A stretch of DNA of 64,000 bases from Neocallimastix lanati (nom. inval.) (taxonomy: Eukaryota; Neocallimastigomycota; Neocallimastigomycetes; Neocallimastigales; Neocallimastigaceae), in the NCBI GenBank assembly GCA_016946835.1, contig JACVTC010000084.1:592501-656500 (forward strand), read 5' to 3'. The notes below the pieces were generated by a model. The model saw nothing but the letters and a program-made list of their open reading frames with translations. It ran no database searches and was not told the DNA's origin. A program made the translations under genes and the position numbers. Shown here one piece after another: positions 1 through 12,779 of this stretch; the first letter of the stretch is position 1; each line of letters begins with the position of its first letter.

Positions 1-396
1 AAATATGATTATTTTCAACACCAAATTGTTTACCAGAACCACTATCTGTAAATTCGATTTTTGTAGTTTTTAATTCACAACATGGATAACCAAGTTCTGT
101 TGCCCAACATTCTTTTTCAGCTAAAGTTTTACCAACAACTTTTTAGTAATATTTTTTTTTTAAAATTTTAATATAAAGAAATAATAATATAAATTAAATA
201 TATATATATATTATGCATATATTAAACCATTTTGAGAAATAATATAAAATTTAAAGTTAGTAAAGACAAATTATGAATCTATTCTATAAATTAATCTATA
301 TATCTGATAATAAAAAAGAAAAAAATAATAAATAAATATTCTTTTATTATAATGATACTTACTTAAGGCAAGTACAGTAATATATTTGTAATTCAT
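1..396 (-). CDS. Secreted protein with N-terminal fungal dockerin (CBM10-type), partial
   Basis: Two exons read off the left edge: exon 1 at 396-363 (ATG at 396) and exon 2 from 138 to 1. The intron (362-139) has donor GTAAGT and ends ACTAAAAAG. The joined start reads MNYKYITVLAL then IVGKTLA, a signal peptide split by the intron after codon 11 plus one base. A module with CWATELGYPCC, a TD turn and GVENNH follows; this is the fungal dockerin pattern (CW..xLGYPCC...TD..G.WGVENN.WCG). In gut fungi dockerins attach plant-cell-wall enzymes to cellulosome scaffoldins. The catalytic or other modules lie outside the window, so the enzyme type is unknown. Dockerin identity is secure from the cysteine/tryptophan pattern; the exon join is inferred from phase and signal-peptide continuity. 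Confidence 0.85.
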
Positions 397-869
397 TTTT
401 TAATCAATTATTTCTTTTTTTTTTTTTTTTTTATTTGTTTAATATTAATAATCTTTATTATTTTTTTCTTTCTATTTATTTTTATTTTACTATTTATTAT
501 TATTTTTTATTTTTATTTATATCTAGTTTATTTTAAAACTTAACTGTAATAATATATTTACTTTAAAGATTTTATTTTAAAGATTTTATTTTAAAATAAA
601 TAAATATGTTCTAAATAACTAAAATATATTAATTAATTAATAAATTACTATAATATATTTATATATATTTATTATATATATTACAATATTAAGTTTTTTT
701 TTTTTTTTTTTCTTTTTTATTATTAAATTTTTTATTTATTTCTTTTGTGAAGAAAAAAAATAATTAATTGAAGAAAATATTCTATATTTATATTTTTTTT
801 CCAAACTTTTTTAATTAATAAATACTTTATAATAAATAGTTTATTTATTACTCTTTTTATTATTATTTA

Positions 870-1165
870 TTGTTCAATTATTTAATATTTAATATTTATT
901 ATTTCTATTATTATTTATTATTTATTATTTATTATTTATTATTTATTATTTCTATTATTATTTATTATTTATTATTTATTATTTATCATTTATTATTTAT
1001 TATTTATTATTTATTTATTTATTATTTATTATATATTAATAAATACTCTTTTTATTATTTATTATATGTTAATAAATACTCTTTTTATCTATTATTATAT
1101 ATTAATAAATACTCTTTTTATTATTTATTATTTATTATTTATTATATATATTAATAAATACTCTT
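870..1165. repeat. TTATT array with AATAAATACTCTTTTT motif
   Basis: Nearly pure TTATT/TATTTA repeats. The second half carries about four copies of a unit containing TTAATAAATACTCTTTTTATT, the same motif that forms the array at 3,420-3,925. An open frame across it is only a repeat translation. Confidence 0.8.
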
Positions 1166-2361
1166 TTTTTTTTATTTATTTATTATTTATTATATATGTA
1201 GTTTTTTTTTGTATTGAATTTTAACGGCTATTTTTTTTTCAACTATGGACTAATTAAAAAATATTTAATTTAGAGACTAATTTAAGAAAATGCAGAATTC
1301 AAAAATAATAATAATAATAAGAATAATAATTAATAAAGTTTAGTATAAGTCAAGATGAATTTTAATTAAAAAGATAAAAATTTAATTTATTAATAAAGTT
1401 TGGTAAAAATTTTTTTAAACTTTATTTAATATAAAATATAAAAATTGATTTTAAATATTAAAATTTTAATTATTATTTATTTATTTATTTATTTATTTAA
1501 TTATTATTTTGAAAGCATATTAAAATAATTAGGATAAAATATAAATAATATATGAAATAGTATAATATATGAAATAATAAAAATTAATTATAAATAAATT
1601 ATGGAATCAAATTCATATCAAAAACAACAACTAAAAATAAATATAAATATAAAAATATCATATAAAATATTCATAGAATTTAATTAGATTTTATTATTTA
1701 GATTAGAAAGCTAATATATATTGCATCAGTAATAATTAGAGTAATAGTGTATTCATAGTAGTAATGATTTTTAATCATGCTATTTCAATTTTATTTTAAT
1801 CTTAATTTTATTTTTATTTTAATAATACTTTATTTATGTAACGATAATGTTAAATATTTAAACAATACTTATTATCAAATGATGGTTTGAATATGATCAA
1901 CAATAAAACTATTTCATGTTTAATTCCATATAATATTTATTATATGAAAATTAAATCTTCTAATTTAATGATGTCATCATTAAAAAAGAAAAGAAAATTT
2001 TTGAATATAAAATTTTATAAAATAATTATTTGCAAATCATAAAACAAATTTTTTATTTTTATGTCTTTATTTCTATCGTTCTTTTTTAATTATTATTTAA
2101 TATTTATTTCATTTTCTTTCATTTTTTCTATTATTATTATATAAATAAATAAATAAACATAAAACTATAAAAAATAATTATATACCTGTAACTAATTTTA
2201 TTATTTATTTAATTAACTATTTATTATTCAATTATTTAATTAATAATTTATTTATTATTCAATTATTTATTTTTTTAATATCTATTTATTATTTATTTAT
2301 TTATTTTTATTGTTCTATATTCCAAATTCTATTGCTAAAGAGAACAATATTAATTTTTTAT

Positions 2362-2482
2362 TAAATTTTATTTATATTTATTTATATTTATTATTAATTA
2401 TAATTATATTTATTTATATTTATTATAATTTATATTTATTATTAATTATAATTATATTTATTTATATTTATTATAATTTATT
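2362..2482. repeat. Tandem duplication of about 56 bp
   Basis: A stretch of TATTTATATTTATTATTAATTATAATTATA type occurs twice in direct succession with minor differences. Confidence 0.6.
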
Positions 2483-2750
2483 TTATTGATTTTTTTTTTG
2501 TTTCTTCCAATTAAAATTAAAATTAAAATAAAATTAATGGCAACATTTAAACATAAATAGAAACTTTAATTCTATTTATTTTTAATGCTTCATTCAATGA
2601 TCTTTTTATTATATTTCTTTATTTTATATTTTATATTTTATTATTTTTATTATTTATTTAAATCTTATTCATTGATATTTTTTTTTATTATAAAAAATTA
2701 TATATATATTTTTAAATAATAATAATAATAGTAATAATAATAATAATAGT

Positions 2751-2781
<31 letters not shown>

Positions 2782-3419
2782 GAATTTCATTCTCAAATAA
2801 TTTTTTTTAAGGTTTAATCAAATGAATTTTAAACTTTTTACAATCAATATTTAATAATGATGAATCATTTATTCAAAATAATAATAGAAACTTTTAACTT
2901 TTTATTTTATTTTATTTTATTTTATATTTTTATTAATATTAAACTTTTTATATATATATATTTTTTATATTTTTTTTTTATTTGTCTTCTATTCCTTCTT
3001 TTTTTTTTTTTTTTTATTATTATTTAAAATTATAAAAAATTTTTTTATAATTATTATCTATTCATATTTGGTTAATTGAATAATAATTGAATAATGAAAT
3101 AATTGAATAAATAGTAATAATTAAACTTTGATGTCACACTAATTTTATATCCAAAATAAAAAGAATGAGATTTCCATTAAAATCATTGGTTAAAAAATAT
3201 AATATTATCATTAATTAAAATATAAAAAAAAAGTAAAAATTAAATAAAAAAAATAAATTAAATTGAAAAAAATAAATTAAATTGAAAAAAAAAGAAATAA
3301 AATTAAATTAAAAAGAAATTTTAAAAGATATTAAAATTCATTATTTAATTATTTAATTATTAAAAAATATTAAAAAAAAAATATTAAATACAATTATTTA
3401 CATTATTTTATTATTCAAT

Positions 3420-3925
3420 TATTCAATTATTCAATTATTTATTAATAAATATTCTTTTTTATTATTTATTAATAAATACTCTTTTTATTATTTATTAATT
3501 ATTAATAAATACTCTTTTCATTGTTTAATTATTCAATTACTCAATTATTTATTAATAAATACTCTTTTTATTATTTATTTTTTATTATTTATTTATTAAT
3601 AAATATTCTTTTTTATTATTTAATTATTTATTAATAAATACTCTTTTTATTATTTATTTTTTATTAATAAATACTCTTTTTATTATTTATTTTTTATTAA
3701 TAAATACTCTTTTTATTATTTATTTTTTATTAATAAATACTCTTTTTATTATTTATTATTTATTTTTTATTAATAAATACTCTTTTTATTATTTATTTTT
3801 TATTAATAAATACTCTTTTTATTATTTATTATTTATTAATAAATACTTCTTTTTATTATTTATTATTTATTATTTATTAATTATTAATAAATACTCTTTT
3901 TATTATTTATTATTTATTAAATATA
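3420..3925. repeat. Minisatellite with AATAAATACTCTTTTT motif
   Basis: About 13 copies of a 30-45 bp unit with core TTAATAAATACTCTTTTTATT, separated by variable TTATT spacers. Some copies read ATATTC instead of ATACTC. The core also occurs at 1,030-1,165 and, inverted, at 6,208-6,260. Confidence 0.85.
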
Positions 3926-4459
3926 ATAATAATTTTTCTTTCTTTTTTTCTAAATGTAATAAACTATATAAATATTTTTAAATGTAACAGTTTCTTTGTA
4001 TTTTGCTAAATACTTTTTTTTTATTCTATTTTTTGAATTATCCTGTAGTATTTATTATTTATTTAATTATAATATTAACATTTTATATATTATTATCTTG
4101 TTATATCACTCGTTTATCTTATTGATTTAGGCATTACATATATTTATAGAATATGGAATATAGAATATATATTTTATAATAAAATTCTACTTTTTTTTTT
4201 TTTTTTAATAGTAATTATTTAATTTTTTTTAAATAGTAATTATTTAATAAGTATATAGAAGAGGTGAGATAATAATATGATATTCAATCAAAGAAATAAA
4301 TTAATGATGTCATTAAATTCATTAATATTGTGATTGCTATTAAGAAAGGCGCTCATCAGTTCTTTAATTATTATTATTTTTTTAAATTCATTAAATATAT
4401 ACAAATATATATAAATATATATATAGAATTTATTAAAAAAAAAAATTAAAGAATAAAGT

Positions 4460-4493
<34 letters not shown>

Positions 4494-5238
4494 AGATTTC
4501 ATTGTAAAAAGGATTGTCATAATATTAATTATGAACAAGAGTTAATGATGAATATACATTGTAATATCACAAAATAAGTTATAGTTATTATTTATTTTAT
4601 TTATTCAAAGACTTTTAAAATAATAAAAAAAAAAAAAAAAATAATTTTTCCAAAAAAAAAAATGCTTTTATCTTCATCCTATCTAAATTTTAATTGTATG
4701 AACCAGATTTAATTTATTTATTAAATAATTAAATAATTAAATAATTGAATAAAAAAAAAAAAACATTAAAAATCAGTTAATTATATAAATATTTATATAA
4801 ATATTTTTTATATTTATAATAATTGTTTAAATATCAAATAACATTGGATTATTATATAATTTTACCTTTGAAAGTTAACAAAAGTAATATTTAATAAATT
4901 TAAAATAAAATAAAATTTAAAAGTTTACGTATACATTAGTTGTACATCATTTCTATTATTTTAAAGTATTATTTAAATATATAATTTTTTTTCTTTTTTT
5001 TAGTTCATTTTTATTATTTTTATTAACATTTTTTTTATTTTTATTTTATGTATTTTGAATTCTAAAGTATTTATTATTATTTATTATATTATATAATATT
5101 TTATATAATATTTTATTAACTTATTATTGTATTGATATTGTATTGATGATTAATTAACTTATTTTCTATTTTCTATTAATGTTTATTAATCTAATGATGA
5201 ATTTGAAATGAATAAAAAAATAAAAAAAAAAAAAATAA

Positions 5239-5366
5239 TTTATTATTTGATGTGTAACCATTTTTTATAAATTTTAATTAATATGAAATGAGATTAAAAT
5301 GATTTATTATTTGATGTGTAACTATTTTTTATTAAATTTTAATTAATATGAAATGAGATTGAATTA
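5239..5366. repeat. 64-bp direct tandem duplication
   Basis: The unit starting TTTATTATTTGATGTGTAAC begins at 5,239 and again at 5,303. Both copies run through AATTAATATGAAATGAGATT with only a few differences. Confidence 0.8.
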
Positions 5367-5574
5367 AAAAATTATTGGTTATGAAATTATTTTTGTTTAG
5401 ATTATGAAATTAATTTTGTTTAGAGTATAAAATTAATAAAATATCCAATTTTGAAGATTATTATTTATTAAAGTTTATAAATGAAATCTTAAATTATATT
5501 AAATTTCCATTTAAGCATATTATTGTCATAAGAAAAGGCTAATTAAAAAAAAAAAAAAAACACAATTACAATAT

Positions 5575-6300
5575 AAATAATAATTGTTAATAATAATAAA
5601 TAATAATAATAAATAATAAATAGTAATAAATAAATAAATAATATAGATAATAAATAATAAATAATAAATAATTAAATAATTAAATAAGTAAATAATAAAT
5701 AAGTAAATAATAAATAAGTAAATAATTATAAATAATAAATAATAAATAATAAATAATTAAATAATTATAAATAATAAATAATTAAATAATTATAAATAAT
5801 AAATAATAAATAATAAATAATAAATAATAAATAATAAATAATAAATAATAAATAATAAATAATAAATAATTAAATAATTAAATAATTAAATAATTAAATA
5901 ATTAAATAATTAAATAATTATAAATAATAAATAATAAATAATAAATAATAAATAATAAATAATAAATAATAAATAATAAATAATAAATAATAAATAATTG
6001 AATAATAAATAATATAAAAATTAAATAATTAAATAATTAAATAATTAAATAATAAATAATAATAATTATAATAAATAATAATAATTATAATAAATAATAA
6101 TAATTATAATAAATAATAAATAATTAAATAATTAAATAATAAATAATTAAATAATTAAATAATTAAATAATAAATAATTAAATAATAAATAATAAATAAT
6201 TGAATAATAAAAAGAGTATTTATTAATATATTAATAAATAATTAAATATTTGAATAATAAAAAGTATTTATTAATAAATAATTGAATAAGTAATAATAAT
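5575..6300. repeat. AATAAAT minisatellite array, with inverted copies of the 3.4-kb motif
   Basis: Long tract of AATAAATAAT and AATTAAATA repeats, including about four 18-bp units of AATAATAATTATAATA type near 6,058-6,115. It ends with AAAAAGAGTATTTATTAATA near 6,208 and a degenerate copy near 6,247, which are reverse complements of the motif at 3,420-3,925. Confidence 0.8.
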
Positions 6301-6481
6301 AATAGTTAATAATTAATAATATATAATAATAATTAATAGTAATTATTAGTAATTCTTAGTTATTAATAAATATATATATACTTAATAATGAATAATGATA
6401 TTAATAATTATTATATACAATAATATTTATTCAATTAAATTAAAAGATAATTTTAAAAAAGTTTAATAATAAATTAAAAAT

Positions 6482-6514
<33 letters not shown>

Positions 6515-6730
6515 CGTGATGACGATAAAAATTTTTTTTAAAAGAAAAAGATATAAAATTATGATGTGGAATGTTGATATTTTAAAAATTATTAATTAAA
6601 ATTTTTATTTTTTTTATTTAAATTAATATTTGATAAATTTAATTCAGTGTGACAAGTTTTCTTTTTACACCAAAATAATAGTAATAATAATTCATAGAAT
6701 GATTAGAAAATATTTGATATAATAATAATA

Positions 6731-6763
<33 letters not shown>

Positions 6764-7023
6764 TAATATAAATAATAAATAATAATAATAATAATAAATA
6801 AATAATAAATAATAAATAATAAATAATAAATAATAATAATAATAAATAATAACAATATTAAAAGAATAATAATAATATTAAAAGAATAATAATATTATTA
6901 AAAGAATAATCAAATCATAATCATAATCATAATAATAAACATAATAATAATAATAATAATAATATATATATAATGTATGAACATTAATGATGTAAATAAA
7001 ATATTTGAAATACTAATAATGTA

Positions 7024-7054
<31 letters not shown>

Positions 7055-7404
7055 GAAAAATAGTAAAATTTACCAAAAATATTATTAATTAGATTTATCA
7101 TTAATTTTTTTATATATATATAAAATATTTTTGTAGGAATATAGATAACTTCAAAAACATTTATTAAGTATAGGAAAAGTATTACATATATTTAATATTA
7201 TAACACCTGATATTTATTCTTTAATTTTTAATAGTCAATATCATATCTATTAATAATTTAAAAAATTATTATTCAAGAAAAAAATTTAAATAGTAGAAAA
7301 ATAGTTAAATTGTTTTGGAAGATAAATAGTTTGAACAAAAATAAAAAAAAAATAAATGAATAAATAAAAAAAAAGAATAAAATAAATATAATAATGACTC
7401 TATT

Positions 7405-7505
7405 ATAATCTCTCCATCCAATCGCTTTCAAACCATCTTAACTGGAAAGCATTTAATCTCTCCATCTAATCGTTGTTAAACTATTTTAACTGGAAAAACT
7501 TTTAA
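7405..7505. repeat. 48-bp tandem duplication in a less AT-rich patch
   Basis: A unit beginning AATCTCTCCATC and ending TTTTAACTGGAAA occurs at 7,407 and 7,455. Base composition is less extreme than in the surroundings and continues so to about 7,570, suggesting a worn mobile-element fragment. No homology assigned. Confidence 0.55.
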
Positions 7506-7698
7506 TTTCTTAAATCTTAGCCTTAAATCTAGCAGTTTATGAACTTTCTCAGCCAACTATAAGTTTAAATATTATTAAACTTAAATATATATTTTCAATA
7601 AATGAATGATTTAAATTTTTAGTTTAAGTAAGTGAATTATTTAAAAAAAAAATAATTTATTTTTGAATTAACCCTTTAAATAATTGATTCCATAAAAT

Positions 7699-7699
<1 letters not shown>

Positions 7700-7736
<37 letters not shown>

Positions 7737-7945
7737 CCAATGTCATGGGGAATATTGAAGTAGTCACAATACTTCCCGTATGCTTTCATGTAGGCAGATA
7801 TTGTCCTAGCTGGACAGCCTTAACTGAGTGTTCAAGTATTGGCGCTCTGACATATCTATTATTGGTTAGGAATTTTCTAGTACGTTTTTTTTTTTTTCTC
7901 GTAGTGCCTCTCCAGTTCCTAACTTCCTTTTTGAAGTAAGGCTAT
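7700..7945 (-). mobile_element. SINE-like retroposon copy 1
   Basis: A balanced-composition island (about 7,733-7,940) bordered on its left by a T tract of more than 30, which is a poly(A) tail on the minus strand. Read on the minus strand it is an imperfect copy (roughly 80% by eye over about 120 bp) of the island at 8,400-8,550. Shared blocks include ACTTGAACACTC, CATACGGGAAGT and TGACTAC. No protein is supported: the 64-codon open frame here runs through the repeat. SINE is inferred from length, tail and copy number; a fold-back element is the alternative. Confidence 0.55.
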
Positions 7946-8070
7946 AGATTAGTCATAAAAAATTAATTTTTTAAATTATTCTAAATCTTCGAATAATTAA
8001 TTAATTAATTAATTAATTAATTAATTAAATATTAAAGTATGACAATTTAAAATTTAATTTTGAAAGAATA

Positions 8071-8101
<31 letters not shown>

Positions 8102-8319
8102 CAATTAATATCAATGAGAATAGAGTAAGAATGCTATAGAAGTAATTATGAATATAATTTTTTTTTTTTTTTAAATTAGCCTTTAAATTTATTATAAGAA
8201 TTTTTAATTTAAAATATTAAAATTACATGAAATTTTATATTAATATTAGTATAATAAATAAAAAAAAAAAAAAAAAAACTATGTTATGAATTTTAAGAAT
8301 GAATGAAAAGGTTTTTAAT

Positions 8320-8643
8320 TCTTTTCCATCCATCCAATGATAACCCCCTGTTTATAAAAAATTATCATTTGAATTCGTTTCAGAAGAAATTCAGATAAGA
8401 GTTGAAGAAGCAATATGGATGTCAGAGCCCTAATACTTGAACACTCAACTAAGGCCCTTCCAGCGAAGAACAACATCTGCCTATGAGAAAACATACGGGA
8501 AGTGTTGTGACATGACTACCTCAATCTCTCAATATTCCTACTGCCTCTGAGGGAAGGGGGCTGAAACCAATGGCGGTAGCCACCTGAAATAAAAAAAAAA
8601 TAAAAATAAAAATAAGAAAAAAAAAAAAAAAAAAAAAAAAAAA
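8320..8643 (+). mobile_element. SINE-like retroposon copy 2
   Basis: Plus-strand island with GATGTCAGAGCCCTAATACT, CATACGGGAAGTGTTGTGAC and GGCGGTAGCCACCTGAAAT, ending in an A-rich tail (8,590-8,643). It is the inverted relative of 7,733-7,860. The tail and the matching T tract of copy 1 lie at the outer ends, so the two copies are oriented head to head. No box A/B promoter could be assigned with confidence. Confidence 0.55.
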
Positions 8644-8649
8644 CTAATG

Positions 8650-9018
8650 TAGATTTGATTTGAAAATTAATCTAATTATAGATTGAATATTAAATTTTAA
8701 ATTCCAATAAAAAAAAAAAATTTTTTTTAATAAATTATGTAGTAAAAAAAAATGTATATGTATATATAATATAAAATAATATACTGTAATAATATTTGAA
8801 AATAAAATTTATATGTGATATAATAACTATCTTAAAATACTTTTTATAACAGAATATAATAAAAGTCGTGATCAAGTTTACGTTATAAATTAAACTCTAA
8901 AAATTGTTGGAATTACTTTATAAAACTATTTACAACTATTAATAATATATATCTTTATAAATAAGATATAAATATATATATATATAAATATAAAATAATT
9001 TTTATTTTTATTAGTTTT

Positions 9019-9051
<33 letters not shown>

Positions 9052-9874
9052 CATATAAGAATCATATTAATAAAATATTTATTTATGTTATTATTATATA
9101 ATATATATTAATAAAGATAAACTATTATATATATATATATAGATTTTATAATTAAATAGATAAATTTTAATGAATTACATTAACATTTGTAAAAAAAATT
9201 TTTATTAGTATTCAGTTTAATTTATAGTATTTTTTCAATTAATTAAATGTTAATATATATATATATATATATTATTATTACTTTTAGAAGAAGTTTAAAC
9301 ATAAAATAGATTGATTTCTTTTTTTGATTTTAAAATATTCTTATTCAGTATATAATATTTTAACATATAGGGAATATTTAGTAGCATAATTATTTTCCAA
9401 TTAAAATAAATAGTATAGAAATAAGTATATTCTTCTATACTTTGTAATTCATCCTCACTATATATTTTTATTTTCTTATTCGTACAATGACATCTATAGG
9501 AATTATGAACGACGCACTTTATGTGTGGTATATTTATAAAATATTCATATTTTTTATTGCCTTTCTTTTTTAATATTATATAAATAATATAAGCATAATA
9601 TTCAATAAAGATGAAACAACTGGTAATAGTATTACTAAAGTATATAATTTGATATGATTTATTTCTATTGTCATGAAAAAAACTATAGGCTAATATCTGT
9701 TTATATATAAATATAAATTGAATTAATAATATTTAAATTAAATGAAAATAAATGAATGAATATGTACATGTATAAATAAATATATATAAATATGAATATA
9801 TATTATAATATAAATAAATAAGTATATATATATATTATGATATAAATAAATAAATATATATATACATTAGTGTA

Positions 9875-9905
<31 letters not shown>

Positions 9906-10270
9906 ATTTCTTTTTCACTACTTACATTTACTACTGGGTCTGAAATAATCCAAATAATCCAAATATAACTTATTATCAAAGAATCAATAAACATATATTT
10001 ACCATTAATGACTTCCTTAATTTTAAAAATATTGTATAATATAAATATAAGTTTTGAAAATGCTAATAATAAGAAATATATTTTCTTTTGGACAGATATA
10101 AAAAAATAAACTATTTAATCATTTGCATTTCTATTAATTGATTATTTCTTCTCATTAATAATGAATATATTATTACTTCTAATAAATAATACGAATGAAA
10201 TTGTATTCACAATTAATATATGTTCATAGGAAATGGATATAATCCTGTCAATTTTTGTAAACCAATTTAA
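8650..10270. other. AT-rich intergenic region
   Basis: Homopolymers (T tract 9,018-9,049), TA repeats and an AAAT array (9,780-9,905). On the minus strand 10,020-9,925 encodes a hydrophobic stretch (SLIISYIWIIWIISDP) followed by GTAAGT. It could be a distant piece of the decayed membrane-protein gene to the right; no other coding signal seen. Confidence 0.6.
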
Positions 10271-10498
10271 TTGTTTTTTTTGGAATTTATTATGGATGAA
10301 TTTAATTCTGAAGGATTCTTTGATCCATTACTTATTTTTCTGTCTTCATCCATTGATTGGGCACATTTCATATCAAAGTGGGTGAATTGTTGGGCTGCGG
10401 CTTTATCCCGACCAGATTCTGAAGCAAACATGGTCTCATATATTTTTTGGAGAAAAACATACTTTTCGTTAGGATGTCATCTTGTATTGAATAGTTGA
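10271..10498 (-). pseudogene. Orphan coding-like fragment
   Basis: On the minus strand a run of about 66 codons reads naturally: it includes FLQKIYETMFASESGRDKAA and FDMKCAQSMDEDRKIS, then a serine/asparagine-rich end and TAA. There is no start codon with upstream support, and a stop lies just upstream. It follows the membrane segment of the decayed beta-helix gene by about 140 bp and may be its remnant, or unrelated. The plus strand is also open here but reads less like protein. Function unknown. Confidence 0.3.
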
Positions 10499-11465
10499 AG
10501 TTTAGTAGAAAGGAAGAAGATAGTTCTATTTTCTTAGAAAATACCAAGTATATTAGTATAAATCCAAAATAAGAAAATAAAAGGTATAAGCGGCAATTCG
10601 TGATTGAATCTGAAGTGACAAATAAATTACTTAAATTAACGAAAAAACATCCAAGAGATATGGCCGATAGGAATATATATCCAAAGTCCTTTTATGGTGG
10701 AATAATGTTTATTAAAAAATTTAAATATTGAAACAACAATTATAATTACACCAATCGTTATAGTTAATATTCGTTGTAAATTCATAAAACTAATGAAATA
10801 TAAAAAGCAAAAAAAAAAAAAAAAACAATTTTTTTTTTTATTTTTTAAATATATCACATATATATTTTTTATACATATATATAAATTATTATTATTTGAA
10901 ATATGTATTATATTATAATTATATTATATTATATTATATTATATTGATTATAATATAAAATATTTACGTATATTTAATGATATCTTTTTTGGTACAGGAT
11001 TCACCTTTATAACCTGCTTTACATACACAGTAATTAGTTTTCTGAATCATTAATATGATTATTACCAATAAGACATTCAAAATTTTCTAATAAATGACAA
11101 TTATTTTTACATATTGAACTTTCACAATTAAATAACTCATTTTTATCCATAATTTTAATTTGATTTGAACTACAATCCATCATTATTAGAGGGTAAAATA
11201 ATTCTATATTTATTTTATAGGTTTAATGTATTTTTCTTTGGTGTTATCCTTAAGTAATAAGATTCTGGATTTTGAATTATAATTTTTAAATATTGAATAG
11301 TTACTTTTCCTAAAATATTTATTATATTAATTTATTTAAAAAAAAAATGTTGTTTAATAAATATTATAAAATTGGGTAATTATTATATTCCTTAATAGTA
11401 CTATGACTATTACTTTAGGAAAAAATAAATATCATAAAATATATAACATTTTAGTAATATTAATA

Positions 11466-11545
11466 AAATAAAAATAAATTTGTAACTATTTTTTATTTTA
11501 TATATTTTTATATAAAATAAAAAATAGTTACAACTTTATTTTTTA
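11466..11545. repeat. Near-perfect inverted repeat (hairpin)
   Basis: GTAACTATTTTTTATTTTAT (from 11,482) is mirrored by its reverse complement ending at 11,531, with a loop of a few bases. Pairing extends outward with one mismatch to about 11,466/11,545. It lies between the linker and EGF-like parts of the decayed gene, so it is either intronic or an insertion. Confidence 0.75.
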
Positions 11546-12125
11546 TTATATATATATATTTTTTTTAATGAATAGATGATATCATACCATTTGAAAATGC
11601 ATAATCACTCTTGGATACATAGTAGGGCGTCGTCATCATTTCTTTGTTGAAATTATGTAATTCTATATTAATAAAAATTTAATAGTATTGTTCAATGTCA
11701 TAGACTCTATTTTCAAGTTCATCTTGGAGTTCTATAGTAAGCGTTACATAACCGCCTGAATAAATATTATCAATATCATCTTCATTTTTTTTTCCCTAAC
11801 ATATTTGGAGGGATGAGTTGCACAAATATTACCATGGGATTTAGCTTTATTATCTATAAAGGTGTTATGAAAATTACTGTCATTGAATTTTAGAAAATAG
11901 ATTACCCTCTCTTTTAATTTTTCATCAATATATTACAAAGAAAATAACCCCTCCTGCTACTTCGGCTTGATTATTCAAAAATTTTGAGTCAGTAATTGAT
12001 AGAGTATAATTCTTATTAAGTTGTTTATTTGTATCCATATAAATTACATCACCAAAGTATTTCGCTCTATTTATTTCAAATATTGAATGATAAATGGATA
12101 ATGACTTGTTATAATCCATTTAATT

Positions 12126-12158
<33 letters not shown>

Positions 12159-12632
12159 CAATTTCATCATCAATTATATTAATTATTCCACCATTATATT
12201 CACAACTATTACCGGAAAATGATGAATCATTTATCCTGAAATCTATATTTTTTACACTATCAAGGTATCTATATATATATATATATAAATAAAGTATTAT
12301 TATTATTATTATTTTTAGAGTTTTTAAATTATATATATTTATGTGTATGTATATAAAAATATATAATTTAGATATATATATATATATTTTTTAAATATAT
12401 ATTCAAATTATAATTAATGGTAATAATATAATGATTTTTTTTTTTTTAATTTTAAATATTACAATATTCCATGGGAATAAGAGATACTGTCATTAAATAT
12501 TGAATGAGATACATCAATATTAATATTATTTTTTAAATATATTAAACCAATATTAAATTTATTCGTATTTATTATTGCAGTAGCAATAAAATTCTTAAAA
12601 ATAATTAATCATTTAATAAATATAAATTATTA

Positions 12633-12651
12633 TTATTATTATTACTACTAC

Positions 12652-12733
<82 letters not shown>
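12633..12733. repeat. (ATT)n trinucleotide array
   Basis: About 100 bp of ATT repeats with a short ACTACTACT interruption near its left end. It lies between coding-like segments of the decayed beta-helix gene, in what was probably an intron. Confidence 0.85.
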
Positions 12734-12734
<1 letters not shown>

Positions 12735-12747
12735 TAATTTTTAATGT

Positions 12748-12779
<32 letters not shown>

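Larger units (their letters stand above)
397..7400. other. AT-rich intergenic repeat desert
   Basis: About 7 kb with no credible coding region. It is made of AT homopolymers (for example T33 at 6,482-6,514), TA tracts (7,027-7,050), TTTA/ATT and AAT arrays, and the minisatellites listed separately. T-rich TTATT-type arrays dominate 850-3,925 and A-rich AATAAAT arrays dominate 5,575-6,300 on the + strand. Short open frames here are just translated repeats. Confidence 0.85.

Noticed and set aside
7745-7939. 64-codon open frame on the plus strand
   Set aside because: It lies across a SINE-like copy and reads in antisense to its poly(A) direction; no homologous protein pattern.
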